A stretch of DNA of 6,884 nucleotides from Proteiniphilum sp. UBA1403 (GTDB taxonomy: Bacteria; Bacteroidota; Bacteroidia; Bacteroidales; Dysgonomonadaceae), in assembly GCA_002305715.1 (NCBI GenBank), contig DBQD01000052.1, positions 1-6,884 of the forward strand, in the 5' to 3' direction. The translations under genes and the position numbers were made by a program. Position 1 is the stretch's first letter, and each line of letters starts with the position of its first letter. Below are positions 6,776 to 6,884 of the stretch, piece after piece. The notes under the pieces were generated by a model, which was not told the origin of the DNA, did not search any database, and was given only the letters and a program-made list of their open reading frames with translations.

Positions 6776-6884
6776 TTAAACGGTTCGCCTCATGTAGTGA
6801 CTTTTTTGCTCGGGCGATAATCGTTCAATGGCGTACCGCAACATGGTACGTGGCATCTGGGTGTAGTTCTTGTTGAGAAAATCG
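6776..6884 (-). CDS. C-terminal end of a probable AlkD-like DNA alkylation repair protein (partial)
   Basis: An open minus-strand frame enters from the right edge and ends at a TAA (6776-6778), giving the last 35 residues of a protein that begins outside the window. They include the segment QMPRTMLRYAIERLSPEQK. This resembles, from memory, the C-terminal helix of Bacteroidales proteins in the AlkD/HEAT-repeat DNA alkylation repair family, glycosylases that remove alkylated purines. The other two minus-strand frames do not give a convincing protein tail here. It lies 14 bases before the M16 peptidase start on the same strand, so the two are likely co-transcribed. The frame is well supported; the family call rests on one short motif. 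Confidence 0.55.
   Translation of the reverse strand, partial: DFLNKNYTQMPRTMLRYAIERLSPEQKSHYMRRTV

Overview
The window reads as a stretch of ordinary chromosome from a member of the Bacteroidota, most likely order Bacteroidales. Supporting signs are the eukaryote-like class II dimeric glycyl-tRNA synthetase with strongly Bacteroidales-like sequence, an FKBP lipoprotein directly behind it, a PorT-type outer-membrane beta-barrel, a PBP4-type D,D-carboxypeptidase, and start codons preceded by A/T-rich leaders with no Shine-Dalgarno sequence at any of the six complete genes. The family cannot be fixed by eye. A Dysgonomonadaceae-, Porphyromonadaceae- or Bacteroidaceae-like host would all fit.

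Layout. Bases 1-194 are a non-coding leader. On the + strand, glyS (195-1742) is followed after only 3 bases by an FKBP-type peptidyl-prolyl isomerase lipoprotein (1746-2291), very probably as one transcript. These meet a block of minus-strand genes head-on: only 23 bases separate the FKBP stop from the stop of the next gene, and a perfect 8-bp inverted repeat fills most of that gap. Read in their own direction (right to left), the minus-strand genes are: the last 35 codons of a probable AlkD-like DNA alkylation repair protein (6776-6884, cut by the window edge), an M16 zinc peptidase (5547-6761), an outer-membrane beta-barrel protein (4720-5340), a YgiD-type 4,5-DOPA extradiol dioxygenase homologue (3812-4645), and DacB/PBP4 (2315-3763).

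The minus-strand genes do not look like one operon. The repair gene and the peptidase are 14 bases apart and probably co-transcribed. The barrel gene follows a 206-base gap and ends in a convincing intrinsic terminator (4666-4701). The dioxygenase gene starts just 21 bases past that terminator, and dacB follows after 48 bases that contain an 11-bp inverted repeat and a Bacteroidota-like -7 box.

Functionally the window mixes housekeeping (glycine charging, DNA repair) with envelope functions (lipoprotein foldase, outer-membrane barrel, peptidoglycan trimming, peptidase). All catalytic residues I looked for are present except one conservative change in the FKBP pocket. I see no mobile element, CRISPR array, tRNA, rRNA, toxin-antitoxin pair or defence system, and no convincing undescribed system. 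The findings listed are modest.
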